This document shows, one piece after another, positions 17,482 to 26,267 of a stretch of DNA of 64,000 nucleotides. The notes below the pieces were generated by a model. The model was not told where the DNA came from. It worked only from the letters and a program-made list of their open reading frames with translations, and did no database searches. This stretch comes from Bosea vaviloviae. GTDB lineage: Bacteria; Pseudomonadota; Alphaproteobacteria; Rhizobiales; Beijerinckiaceae. The position numbers and the translations under genes were made by a program. Location of the stretch: NCBI RefSeq assembly GCF_001741865.1, contig NZ_CP017147.1, positions 4,145,001 through 4,209,000 on the forward strand. Direction: 5' to 3'. How positions within the stretch are numbered: the stretch's first letter is position 1; every line of letters begins with the position of its first letter.

Positions 17482-18546
17482 ATGGATCAGTGCCTTTCCC
17501 ATGCCGTCGGTGCAACAGCCGCCGAGCCGCCCAGGGACGTGCTTCTCGACGTTCGCAACCTGTGCGTCCAGGCGCAGGGCAAGGGCACGTCGAAAACTAT
17601 TATCGAGGATTTGAGCCTGCAGCTGCGGAGCGGCGAGATCGTCGCGCTAGTCGGCGAATCCGGCTCCGGCAAGAGCATGACGGCGCTCTCGCTGATGCGC
17701 CTGATGCCGCAGGAGGTCGGCATCACCGGCGGGCAGATCTTGTTCCGCGGCCACGATGTGCTGGGCATGAGCCAGGCCGAGCTCAACCATCTGCGCGGCG
17801 GCCATATCGCGATGATCTTCCAGCAGCCCCAGGCGATGCTCGATCCGACCTCGCGGGTCGGCGTGCAGGTGGCGGAAGCGCTCTGGAAGCATCAGCGTCC
17901 CGACCGGGCCTCGGTCAAGGAGCGCGTGATAAAACTGCTCGCCGATGTCGGCATCCCCGCCCCAGCCACCCGCATCGACTGCTATGCGCATGAGCTCTCC
18001 GGCGGCATGGCGCAGCGCGTGATGATGGCCGCTGCGATGAGCGGAGAGCCGCAGATCCTGATCGCCGACGAACCGACCACCGCGCTCGACGTCACCGTGC
18101 AGGTGCAGATCCTCAAGCTGCTCGACGAGCAGCGCCGCAAGCGCAACCTCGCTGTCCTGCTGATCACCCATGACCTCTCGATCGTCTCGGCGATCGCCGA
18201 CCGCGTCGCCGTGATGTACGCCGGACGCATCGTCGAGGAGGGGCCGGCCCGCGACATCCTCAAGCAGCCGCGCCATCCTTATACGCGCGCGCTGGTGCAG
18301 TGCTCGCTGCTGAAGCCTGATGCCGACGGCCGGCTCTACTCCCTGCCGGCCGCACAGAGCGTGTTCGACGCCGGGCAAGGCTGCCGCTTCCTGCCGCGCT
18401 GCCCGACCGCCGCCACCAACGGCATTCAGGCGCATTGCCGCGAACAGGAGCCTGAGCTCAGCTCCTATCACAGCGGTTGCACGGCCCGCTGCTGGGCCGT
18501 GCCCTGCAAGGATCATCCGGCGATGGCCAGCGGAGACTGCGCATGA
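17482..18546 (+). CDS. Dpp/Nik-type ABC transporter ATPase (DppD-like)
   Basis: ATP-binding subunit, 354 residues. Walker A is GESGSGKS, the Q-loop IFQQPQ, the signature LSGGMAQR and Walker B ILIADEPTTALD, with the H-loop ITHD. The C-terminal oligopeptide/dipeptide transporter domain contains HPYTRALVQC and the FLPRCP...HCREQEPEL cysteine region, which in this family can carry a 4Fe-4S cluster. The stop overlaps the next ATPase start (ATGA). Confidence 0.93.
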   Translation: MDQCLSHAVGATAAEPPRDVLLDVRNLCVQAQGKGTSKTIIEDLSLQLRSGEIVALVGESGSGKSMTALSLMRLMPQEVGITGGQILFRGHDVLGMSQAELNHLRGGHIAMIFQQPQAMLDPTSRVGVQVAEALWKHQRPDRASVKERVIKLLADVGIPAPATRIDCYAHELSGGMAQRVMMAAAMSGEPQILIADEPTTALDVTVQVQILKLLDEQRRKRNLAVLLITHDLSIVSAIADRVAVMYAGRIVEEGPARDILKQPRHPYTRALVQCSLLKPDADGRLYSLPAAQSVFDAGQGCRFLPRCPTAATNGIQAHCREQEPELSSYHSGCTARCWAVPCKDHPAMASGDCA

Positions 18547-19613
18547 TCGCACCTCACACCGACACGGCGCAGCCGCGGCCGGCTCCGGCGGAACAGCCCT
18601 TCGTCGAGGTCACCGATCTCAAGAAATACTATTTGATGCGCGGCGGGCTCGCACTGAAGGCGCTCGACGGGGTCTCCTTCTCCATCCGGGAGGGCGAGGT
18701 GATGGGCCTCGTGGGCGAGTCCGGCTGCGGCAAGAGCACCATCGCCCGCCTCCTGATGCGGCTGACGGATGCGACCGGCGGCGAGGCCAGGATCGACAGG
18801 CGCAACGTGCTCAGCCTGCATGGCCAGGAGCTGCGCCGCATGCGGCGGACGATGCAGCTCATCTTCCAGGACCCCTATGCAGCGCTCGATCCGCGTATGA
18901 CGCTCGGCAACAGCATGATGCTGCCGATGCTTCAGAACGGCCTCGGCACGCGCGAGGCGCTGCGCGTCGAGGTGGTGAAGATGCTGGCAGAGGTCGGGCT
19001 CGACCCGTCCTTCGCCGAACGTTACCCGCGCGAATGCTCTGGAGGCCAGTTGCAGCGCATCGTCATCGGCCGCGCCTTGCTGCTGAAGCCCAGGTTCCTG
19101 GTCTGCGACGAACCGACCTCGGCGCTCGATGCTTCGATGCGGACGCAGATCCTCAATCTGCTGATGGATCTGAAGCGGCGCTTCGGCCTGACGCTCCTGA
19201 TGATCTCCCATGATCTGCGCGTCGTGAACTATATGTGCGACCGCATCGCGGTGATGTATCTCGGCCAGATCGTCGAGGTCGCCGAACGCGACGAGCTGTT
19301 TACGCGTCCACGTCATCCCTATACGCGTGCCCTCATCTCCGCCGCCATGGTCGACGAGACCGGTCTCGACGCCGCCGCCGGCTATCTGAAGGGCGATCTG
19401 CCGAGCCCGCTCGCGCCGCCGCCCGGCTGCAGGCTGCAGACGCGCTGCCGCTTCGCCACCGAGCGCTGCGTCAAGGAGATGCCGCAGCTTGGGCAGACAG
19501 AGCCGGGGCATCTCGTCCGCTGCCATCGCTGGGCCGAGCTCGACTTGTCATCGGCAGTCTATCGCGAGGCTGGACCCGCCGCAGCCGCGCTGAGCCACGT
19601 GGCGGCGGAGTGA
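18543..19613 (+). CDS. Dpp/Nik-type ABC transporter ATPase (DppF-like)
   Basis: Second ATP-binding subunit, 356 residues from the ATG at 18543. Walker A is GESGCGKS, the signature CSGGQLQR, Walker B FLVCDEPTSALD, and the H-loop is LMISHD. The C-terminal OppF-type domain has HPYTRALISA and a Cys set (GCRLQTRCRFATERC). Translation is coupled to the first ATPase. The binding-protein gene follows after 174 bp, a gap that could carry an mRNA processing or attenuation site. Confidence 0.93.
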   Translation: MIAPHTDTAQPRPAPAEQPFVEVTDLKKYYLMRGGLALKALDGVSFSIREGEVMGLVGESGCGKSTIARLLMRLTDATGGEARIDRRNVLSLHGQELRRMRRTMQLIFQDPYAALDPRMTLGNSMMLPMLQNGLGTREALRVEVVKMLAEVGLDPSFAERYPRECSGGQLQRIVIGRALLLKPRFLVCDEPTSALDASMRTQILNLLMDLKRRFGLTLLMISHDLRVVNYMCDRIAVMYLGQIVEVAERDELFTRPRHPYTRALISAAMVDETGLDAAAGYLKGDLPSPLAPPPGCRLQTRCRFATERCVKEMPQLGQTEPGHLVRCHRWAELDLSSAVYREAGPAAAALSHVAAE

Positions 19614-19787
19614 CATCTTATCCGGCTGGGCGTCGAGAGGATGAAGTGCTCTGCGGTCAAGCCTACCGAAATCGGTACGAAATTCTCGGAGAAGGGAAGA
19701 TCATCTGAAATTGCAAGCCTAAGCAGAACGAATTCACTTGGGCGGTCGATGCCGACGGCATCCACCAATAACAAAGGAACGGGGAAC

Positions 19788-21290
19788 ATGCGCAAAAATG
19801 CTCTAGCCATCACATTATACGCGGCGACGCTGTCGACGGCGGCGTTCGCTCAGACTGCCGGCTCCAAGACGATCCGCGTGATCGACTATTGGAGCGTTCG
19901 AACCGGCTGGGAAATGGGTTCGGACGATTCCTATCTCGCCTCCCGCGCCGGCTGCTACGAAGGCTTGGCGCGCGTCGACTACGACAACAAGCTGCAACCC
20001 TCGCTCGCGACGTCCTGGACGCAAACGTCCCCGACCACCTGGGAATTTACCCTGCGGGACAACGTGAAGTTTCAGGATGGCCAGCCGCTCAATGCTGCGG
20101 CCGCCAGCAACGCGCTCAACAATCTGCTGAAGGCCGCGGTCCCGGCCAAGGCGTTCTCGCCCAAGATGATCAAATCCGTCGAGGCGGTCGGCGACCAAGT
20201 GGTGAAGATCACGACCGTGGAGCCGTCGATGCTCCTGCCGCTGCAGATGGCCAGCCCGGCCACCTCGATCCTGTCTCCCGCAGCTTATAAGGACGGCAAA
20301 GTCAACCCGGTCAACACCTGCACCGGCCCCTTCATCATGACGGAAGTGGATCCGGCCCAGCGGATCATCGTCAAGCGCAACGATGGTTATTGGGGCGGCA
20401 AGCCGGTGCTGGCGGGCGCCGAGATCAGGTTCATCCTCGATCCCAACAGCCGCGCCATGCAGATCCGGACGGGCGAGGCCGACCTCGTTCGCCTCATTCC
20501 GCCGTTGGTGGTCGGCCGGGTGAAGTCGACATCCGGCGTCAAGATCGAACAGCTGAACGGGCCACGGACGACCATGTTGCTGTTGAACAACAAGAAGGCG
20601 CCGCTCGACAATGTGAAGGTCCGTCAAGCGATCCAGGCGGCCATCGATACGGCCGGTCTGGCCGGTGCCGTCTATGAGGGCGCCGTGCAGCCTGCCGTCG
20701 GCCCCTTCGTCTCCACGGACCCCTGGGCGCTGAAGGGTGCCAAGCCGCCCTACGACCTGAAGAAGGCCCAGGCCCTGCTGGCTGAAGCCGGCATCAAGCC
20801 TGGAACGCTCAAGCTGAACCTCATCGCCTATACGAACCGGGCGGAGTTCAAGGACGTCGCGGCCGTCATCCAAGACCAACTCAAGGCGATCGGCATCGAG
20901 GTCAATGTCAGGTCGGCGGAATATAACGCCGTCGAGCCCGACATGCTCTCGGGCAATTACGATATGGCCCTCATGTCCCGCGGCTATCTCACGGACGCGG
21001 CGGAACCCGCGAGCTACCTGAACGCGGACTACGCTTGTGGCGGCAGCTACAACATCTCTCACTACTGCACGCCGGAGATGGATGAGAAGCTCAAGGGGCT
21101 CTTCAATATCAAGGAGCCGGCGGCGCGCGCCGCCGCTTATCGCGACATCGCCCAGAGTATTCAGTCCCAGGCATTGACTGTCTTCCTTATCAACGAGACG
21201 GCGTATGATGCCTATAACGCCAAGGTCAACAACTATAAGACCCATCCGCTGAACTACTACACGCTGACCCCGACCCTTTCGATCAACTGA
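19788..21290 (+). CDS. periplasmic substrate-binding protein, family 5 (Dpp/Nik-type)
   Basis: A 500-residue binding protein with a signal peptide (residues 1-22, cleavage after AFAQ). It shows family-5 features: YEGLARVDYDNKLQPSLATSW, WEFTLRDNVKFQDGQPL, and C-terminal segments with LNADYACGGSYNISHYC. The mature protein has several cysteines (GCYEG, NTCTG, YACGG, HYCTP), more than usual. The start follows AAAGGAAC; a longer frame from 19641 lacks a signal peptide. Ligand is unknown; nickel-, heme-, peptide- and metallophore-binding members of this family are too similar to separate by eye. Confidence 0.9.
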   Translation: MRKNALAITLYAATLSTAAFAQTAGSKTIRVIDYWSVRTGWEMGSDDSYLASRAGCYEGLARVDYDNKLQPSLATSWTQTSPTTWEFTLRDNVKFQDGQPLNAAAASNALNNLLKAAVPAKAFSPKMIKSVEAVGDQVVKITTVEPSMLLPLQMASPATSILSPAAYKDGKVNPVNTCTGPFIMTEVDPAQRIIVKRNDGYWGGKPVLAGAEIRFILDPNSRAMQIRTGEADLVRLIPPLVVGRVKSTSGVKIEQLNGPRTTMLLLNNKKAPLDNVKVRQAIQAAIDTAGLAGAVYEGAVQPAVGPFVSTDPWALKGAKPPYDLKKAQALLAEAGIKPGTLKLNLIAYTNRAEFKDVAAVIQDQLKAIGIEVNVRSAEYNAVEPDMLSGNYDMALMSRGYLTDAAEPASYLNADYACGGSYNISHYCTPEMDEKLKGLFNIKEPAARAAAYRDIAQSIQSQALTVFLINETAYDAYNAKVNNYKTHPLNYYTLTPTLSIN

Positions 21291-21326
21291 TCGACCGGAC
21301 AGCAGCCGTCTCTCTTCAAAGATCTA

Positions 21327-22145
21327 GGCTCAGGACTCGTTGATCAGAGCCAGAAGGTGACGGCTGCTGCGATACAGAATGTGTGGGCGCATCGGTCGTA
21401 GCGTGTGGCGATGCGACGCCAGTCCTTGAGCTTGGCGAAGAGGTTCTCGATCTTGTGGCGCTGACGATAGAGCGCCTTGTCATAGGGATAAGGGACTTTC
21501 CGGCTTCTGCTCGATGGAATGCAAGGCTCGATGCCCCTGGCGACGAGCGCCTGGCGGAACGCGGCGCTGTCGTAGCCTTTGTCGGCGATCAGGGTATTGG
21601 CGGGCGGCAGGGCGTCGAGGACAAGCCTTGCGCCCCTGTGGTCGCTCATCTGGCCTTCCGAGAGCAGCATGATGATGGGGCGGCCGATCTCGTCGCAGAC
21701 GGTGTGGAGCTTGGAGTTCAGTCCGCCCTTGGTGCGCCCGATTCGACGGGGAAGAGCCCCTTTTTGAGCAGGCTTGCCGCCGTGCGGTGCGCCTTCAGAT
21801 GCGTCGCGTCGATCATGATCCGCTCCGGCTTCGGACCTTCGCCGGCAAGGCCGGCGAAGATGCGGTCGAACACGCCAAGCTGGCTCCAGCGGATGAAGCG
21901 TTGTAGAGCGTCTTGTGCGGGCCATAGCCCTTGGGCGCGTCCTTCCACTGCAGGCAAGTCCGGATAACATAGACGATCCCGCTCACTACGTGTCGGTCAT
22001 CAACCCGCGGCACCCTTTGCGACAATGGAAAATGCGCCGAAATCCGCGCCATCTGACGCGCGCTTAGCAGGAACAAATCATCCATAACGGCATCCTCCCG
22101 GACACCGTGAATCACATCTCAAGCCAAGTTAATAGGTCCTGAGCC
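21327..22145 (-). mobile_element. IS5-family (IS427-like) insertion sequence, copy 1
   Basis: An 819-bp element with imperfect terminal inverted repeats (GGCTCAGGACTC at the left, GGCTCAGGACCT on the complement at the right) and a TA on each side (21325-21326, 22146-22147). It sits between the Dpp-like operon and the IS256 remnant. The transposase gene inside is frameshifted. Confidence 0.85.
21344..22085 (-). pseudogene. IS5-family transposase, frameshifted
   Basis: The N-terminal part (from the ATG near 22085, MDDLFLLSARQMARI) reads to CLQWKDAPKGYGPHKTLYN. The family sequence then continues in another frame (RFIRWSQLGVFDRIFAGLAG, IMIDATHLKAHRTAASLLKKG), and again in a third (RRIGRTKGGLNSKLHTVCD to NLFAKLKDWRRIATRYDRCAHTF). 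The second shift is at the place where IS427-group elements use programmed frameshifting. The first (after TLYN, about 21915) looks like a real one-base loss, so the element is probably inactive on its own. Confidence 0.8.
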
Positions 22146-22149
22146 TAGT

Positions 22150-22400
22150 TGCGGGGAACTTCCGCAGGTCAAGGAACGCGCCGCTTATTCCGCAAGATCG
22201 CCGACATGCTCGGTGCGCTGCCGAAATCGGCGCGCCCACGGGACGAAGAAGGCGCTCGCGGAGATCTGGAACCTCGAGGAACAAGACTCACGCCCACGAC
22301 GCCGCCGGCGGCAGTCCAGACAACCCACGGAGTGAAGGAGGAGCGCTTCAGGCTCGAGCTAGCGGCATCAGAACGAGTCAGCGTGTGGGGCGCAACCAGG
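22150..22400 (+). mobile_element. IS256-family transposase remnant, copy 2
   Basis: Same 251-bp fragment as 7661-7911, same orientation. Read in pieces it gives KIADMLGALPKSA and KALAEIWNLEEQD of a mutator-type transposase. Both ends are missing. The IS5-family element ends 4 nt before it, and the copZ2 promoter begins about 50 bp after it. Confidence 0.6.
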
Positions 22401-22457
22401 GCAGAAATCTCGAAAGCGGCTTTGGCTATTGGCTCTTCCGCAAAAAAAGGCCCTTGA

Positions 22458-22476
22458 CCTTACCACTGTGGAAAGC
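22458..22476 (+). promoter_or_regulatory. CueR operator/promoter of copZ copy 2
   Basis: CCTTACCACTGTGGAAAGC, a slightly degenerate CueR box, preceded by CCCTTGA so that TTGACC forms the -35. The 22445-22465 stretch matches the copA promoter closely (AAAAAAGGCCCTTGACCTTACC), suggesting a shared origin. The copZ2 ATG is 43 nt downstream. Confidence 0.75.
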
Positions 22477-22518
22477 TGCAACCTCGATTCACTGCCAACT
22501 GAACCGGAGGGCCGCAGC

Positions 22519-22791
22519 ATGTGCTCGTGCCAAGAACATTCCAAGTCCACGACCGAGACTGCGGCGAAGCCGCTGGATAACGGCGTGAGTTTCCGTGTCG
22601 ATGACATGACCTGCGGCCACTGCGCCGGTACGATCAAGAAGGCTATCGAGACGACCTTGCCGGGGACGGCGGTGAACGCCGATCCGGAGTCCAAGCTTGT
22701 GACCGTCGAGGGCTTCGGCGATTACGCGGCGATCAAGTCGATCGTGATCGGCGCCGGCTACACCCCGAGCGCGGCGCCAGCATCAGCCTAA
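22519..22791 (+). CDS. copZ: copper chaperone, CopZ-like, copy 2
   Basis: A 90-residue heavy-metal-associated domain protein, paralogue of the 15.1-kb gene. It has VDDMTCGHCAGTIKKAIETTLPG with the CxxC copper site, and a Cys/His N-terminus (MCSCQEHSKS). The start at 22519 follows GGAGGGCC; the frame is open from 22429 but would span the CueR promoter. It stands directly behind that promoter and only 86 nt before the AapJ-like binding-protein gene, so the importer is probably in the same copper-controlled transcript. Confidence 0.92.
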   Translation: MCSCQEHSKSTTETAAKPLDNGVSFRVDDMTCGHCAGTIKKAIETTLPGTAVNADPESKLVTVEGFGDYAAIKSIVIGAGYTPSAAPASA

Positions 22792-22877
22792 TCGACTTCA
22801 TGCGGGGAAAGGCGGCGCGGGACAGGCACGTCCTGATCCCGAAAGACCGTCTGTCCGGACAACAGAGGGGTTCAATC

Positions 22878-23909
22878 ATGAAGAAGCTGACGATCGTTCT
22901 GACTGCGCTGGCTTTGGCTGGTGCGGCCACTAACACTGCCGGCGCGGCCGATGGCGATACGGTCAAGGCCATCAAGACGCGTGGCGAACTGCTCTGCGGC
23001 GTCTCGACAGGGGGCTCGACGGGCATGTCGACCCTCGACAATCAGGGCAACTGGAAGGGCATGGAGGTCGAATTCTGCCGCGGATTGGCTGCGGCGGTGC
23101 TCGGCGATGCCAGCAAGGTCAAGTTCGTCCCGCTCGAATTCAGGGTGGCTTTCTCTACGCTCCAGTCTGGAGCGGCCGATATCCTGGCGCGAACCGCAAC
23201 CTGGAGCTATTCGCGCGATACGTCGCTGAACCTCGATTGGGCCGGCATCTACATGTATGACGGCCAGGGCTTCATGGTCGCCAAGAAGCTCGGCGCCAAG
23301 AGCGGCAAGGATCTGAACGGCGCCTCGATCTGCGTCTCGGCTGGCACCACCTCGGAGCTGAACCTCGCCGACTATTTTCGCGCGAACAACCTGAAGTTCA
23401 CCGCCATCACCGGCTCGACGCGAGAACAGAACCAGCAGAACCTCGAAGTCGGCCGTTGCGATGCCTATTCCAACGAGCGCGGCGGTCTTGCGGCAAGCCG
23501 CACCGCCATGAAGAATCCCGACGACTGGGTCATCCTGCCGGATGTCTTCTCGAAGGAGCCCTTGGGGCCGACGGTTCGCCAGGATGATGCGCGTTTCCGC
23601 GACATCGTCGCCTGGACCTTGAACATCATCGTGGCGGCGGAAGAGTTCGGCATCACCAAGGCCAACGTTGCCGAGCTCGCGAAGACATCGACGAATCCGG
23701 AAGTGCAACGCATGCTCGGCAAGTCCGGGGAGTTCGGGAAGATGCTCGGTCTCGAACAGGATTGGGCGGTCAAAGTGATCGGGATGACGGGCAATTACGG
23801 TGAGCTCTATGACCGAAATCTCGGCAACGGCAGCCCGATCAAGCTGGAGCGTGGCCTGAATTCGCTCTGGAGCAATGGTGGGCTTCTTTACAGCCCTCCT
23901 TTCCGCTGA
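22878..23909 (+). CDS. aapJ: general L-amino-acid ABC transporter binding protein (AapJ-like)
   Basis: Periplasmic solute-binding protein, 343 residues, with signal peptide 1-23 (ending NTAGA). Family-3 features are TVKAIKTRGELLCGVSTG, GNWKGMEVEFCRGLAAAV, LEFRVAFSTLQSGAADIL and VGRCDAYSNERGGLAASR, as in AapJ/BztA. The RBS is GAGGGG. It opens a four-gene aapJQMP set. Known Aap systems take up many amino acids with broad specificity; whether this copy prefers metal-binding amino acids (His, Cys) is not visible. Confidence 0.92.
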   Translation: MKKLTIVLTALALAGAATNTAGAADGDTVKAIKTRGELLCGVSTGGSTGMSTLDNQGNWKGMEVEFCRGLAAAVLGDASKVKFVPLEFRVAFSTLQSGAADILARTATWSYSRDTSLNLDWAGIYMYDGQGFMVAKKLGAKSGKDLNGASICVSAGTTSELNLADYFRANNLKFTAITGSTREQNQQNLEVGRCDAYSNERGGLAASRTAMKNPDDWVILPDVFSKEPLGPTVRQDDARFRDIVAWTLNIIVAAEEFGITKANVAELAKTSTNPEVQRMLGKSGEFGKMLGLEQDWAVKVIGMTGNYGELYDRNLGNGSPIKLERGLNSLWSNGGLLYSPPFR

Positions 23910-23964
23910 ACGGCGAAGCGGCGAGGCTCCGGCCTCGCCGAATGCCCAGTCGGGACCTTCGGCC

Positions 23965-25164
23965 ATGACATTGACAGGCCTGTTTTTTTTAAAGGCAACT
24001 GAGCGTCTGGCAGCTCCGTCGCGGACCCTGACAGGACGGCAGCGTCGCCACCTCGCCTATCAGGCGGCATTTTTGCTTGCGATCGGGCTGCTGCTCTGGA
24101 CCGCATGGCAGAATGTCGAAACCAATCTGGCCGTGCGTAAGCTCGCATTGGGGTTTGATTTCCTTAGGCAGGAGGCGGGCTTCGGCATCCCCTTCACCAT
24201 CATCCCCTATGGCGAGACCGACACCTATCTCAGGGTCTTCCTTGTCGGCCTCACCAACACGATCCTGGCCTCGATCCTCGGCATCATCCTGGCGACGATC
24301 CTGGGTTTCGTAATCGGCATCGCGCGCCTTTCGCCCAACTGGGCCGTCGCGAAGGCGGCCTTGATCTATGTTGAGACGGTCAGGAATCTGCCACTCCTGC
24401 TGCACGTGTTGATCTGGTACAACGTTGCGATCCGATCCTTGCCGCCGGCCCGGCAGGCGCTCGGCCTTTTCGACAGCATTTTCCTCAGCAATCGCGGGAT
24501 CTTCGTTCCGTCGCTTCAAATTGGCCTGGGTTGGGGGCCGCTCGCCATCGTCGCGGGCGTCTCGACCCTCTCGGTGGTTGCCATCCTTCGCCATGCGCGT
24601 CGCCGTCGCGACGAGACCGGGCAGGGTGCGGCCGTTGCGCTTCCTATCGCCCTGACCCTGGCCGCGACCAGCTTCGTGCTCGCGGCATGGGGTGGCGTCG
24701 GGATCAGTTGGCCGGCACTGCAAGGCTTCAGCTTTTCCGGCGGCATGGCACTCTCGCCCGAGCTTGCGGCCCTGGTGATCGCGCTTGCGATTTACAACGC
24801 CTCCTTCATCGCCGAGCTCGTGCGCGGGTCGATCGAAGCCATCGGCAAGGGCCAGCGCGAAGCGGCCGCCTCACTCGGGCTCGACCGCGCCAAGATTCTG
24901 AAGCTCGTGATTATTCCGCAGGCCATGCGTGTGCTCGTGCCGCCGCTGACGAACCAATACCTCCATCTGGTCAAGGCATCGTCGCTCGCGACCGTCATTG
25001 GATACCCCGATCTCGTCAACGTCTTCGTCGGCACGAGCCTCAACCAGACGGGCCGGGCAATCGAGATCATGACCATGACCATGCTGGTCTATCTCAGCCT
25101 CAGCCTGCTCATCACCGGCCTTAGCAACCTCTACGGCCATCGCATCAGGATCGTCGAGCGATGA
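23965..25164 (+). CDS. aapQ: general L-amino-acid ABC transporter permease (AapQ-like)
   Basis: First permease, 399 residues from the ATG at 23965 (a longer frame from 23875 would overlap the aapJ stop). An N-terminal helix is followed by the His/Glu/Gln-permease core: TYLRVFLVGLTNTILASILG, VETVRNLPLLLHVLIWYN and the EAA loop IEAIGKGQREAAASLGLDRAKIL. The large loop between helices is typical for AapQ/BztB. Its stop overlaps aapM (ATGA). Confidence 0.92.
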   Translation: MTLTGLFFLKATERLAAPSRTLTGRQRRHLAYQAAFLLAIGLLLWTAWQNVETNLAVRKLALGFDFLRQEAGFGIPFTIIPYGETDTYLRVFLVGLTNTILASILGIILATILGFVIGIARLSPNWAVAKAALIYVETVRNLPLLLHVLIWYNVAIRSLPPARQALGLFDSIFLSNRGIFVPSLQIGLGWGPLAIVAGVSTLSVVAILRHARRRRDETGQGAAVALPIALTLAATSFVLAAWGGVGISWPALQGFSFSGGMALSPELAALVIALAIYNASFIAELVRGSIEAIGKGQREAAASLGLDRAKILKLVIIPQAMRVLVPPLTNQYLHLVKASSLATVIGYPDLVNVFVGTSLNQTGRAIEIMTMTMLVYLSLSLLITGLSNLYGHRIRIVER

Positions 25165-26267
25165 GCGCGATCGCGAGTCCGAATCCGGCCGCCAATCGGG
25201 CGAGCCGCTATCACGCCCGTTCGCTCGTCACATGGGCGCGCGCCAACCTGTTCGCCCGGCCGATCGACGTCATGCTCACGACCGGAATTGCCCTCGCAGC
25301 CATCGTCCTGATCTGGGCCGTCTTGCCCTGGGCGATTCTCGATGCAACCTGGCAAGGATCCACCCGCGCCGATTGCCGGCCGGACGCGGCCTGCTGGGCT
25401 TTCATCATCAATCGCTCGGGCCAATTCATATATGGCTTCTACCCGGCGGCCGAGCGCTGGCGCGTCGATCTTGTCTTTCTTGCCTTCGCGATGGCGCTCC
25501 TGGTGCTCTTGAACCGGCGGCTACCGGGCAAGCAGGCTGCGGCTGTCTTCCTCATCCTTGTCTTCCCGATCCTGTCCTACATGCTTCTGCATGGCGGCAT
25601 CGGCGGCCTGGCGCGCGTGACAACGGAGAAATGGGGCGGGCTTTCACTGACCATTCTTCTCGGCGTCGCCGGCATCGTCGTCTCGTTCCCGATCGCCATC
25701 GTCCTGGCGCTCGGGCGTCAAAGCGAGATGCCAGTGCTGCGGTGGGCGAGCGTCGGCTATATCGAGATCTGCCGCGGTCTGCCTCTGATCGCCGTGCTGT
25801 TCATGGCGCGTATCCTGCTTCCATATGCATTCCCTTCGGGCACGGAGTTCGACCCGCTGGCACTCGCCGTGGTCGGCATCATCCTGTTCGAGAGCGCCTA
25901 TCTCGCCGAAGTCTTCCGCGGCGGGCTCCAGGCCATCCCGAAAGGCCAGGTCGAAGCCGCTTCGGCCATCGGATTCGGATACTGGCGGACCGCGATCTAC
26001 ATCACGCTCCCTCAGATGCTGCGCATGGTTGTTCCCGGCGTCGTCAACAACGCGATTGCTCTGCTCAAGAACACGACCCTGGTGGTGATCCTGGGCCTTT
26101 TCGAAGTTCTGAACATCGTGGCGGCTGGCGCGGCCGACCCGGACTGGCTCGGTCTGCATGCGGAGGGCTATATCTTCGTGGGGCTGGTCTTCTGGTCGCT
26201 CTGCTTTGGCATGTCGCGTTACAGCCAGAGGCTCGAACGCGACATGCGATCGGCGGAGCGCTCGTGA
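25161..26267 (+). CDS. aapM: general L-amino-acid ABC transporter permease (AapM-like)
   Basis: Second permease, 368 residues. It shows an N-terminal hydrophobic helix, AAERWRVDLVFLAFAMALLVL, GGLSLTILLGVAGIVVSFPIAI, VGYIEICRGLPLIAVLF and the EAA loop LQAIPKGQVEAASAIGFGYWRT. Length and arrangement match AapM/BztC. The stop (TGA 26265-26267) overlaps the aapP start, completing a coupled cistron chain. Confidence 0.92.
   Translation: MSAIASPNPAANRASRYHARSLVTWARANLFARPIDVMLTTGIALAAIVLIWAVLPWAILDATWQGSTRADCRPDAACWAFIINRSGQFIYGFYPAAERWRVDLVFLAFAMALLVLLNRRLPGKQAAAVFLILVFPILSYMLLHGGIGGLARVTTEKWGGLSLTILLGVAGIVVSFPIAIVLALGRQSEMPVLRWASVGYIEICRGLPLIAVLFMARILLPYAFPSGTEFDPLALAVVGIILFESAYLAEVFRGGLQAIPKGQVEAASAIGFGYWRTAIYITLPQMLRMVVPGVVNNAIALLKNTTLVVILGLFEVLNIVAAGAADPDWLGLHAEGYIFVGLVFWSLCFGMSRYSQRLERDMRSAERS

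Noticed and set aside
25232..26266. N-terminal extension of the aapP frame (345 extra codons)
   Set aside because: It runs through aapM in another frame; the ATPase family starts at the ATG 26267, which overlaps the aapM stop.
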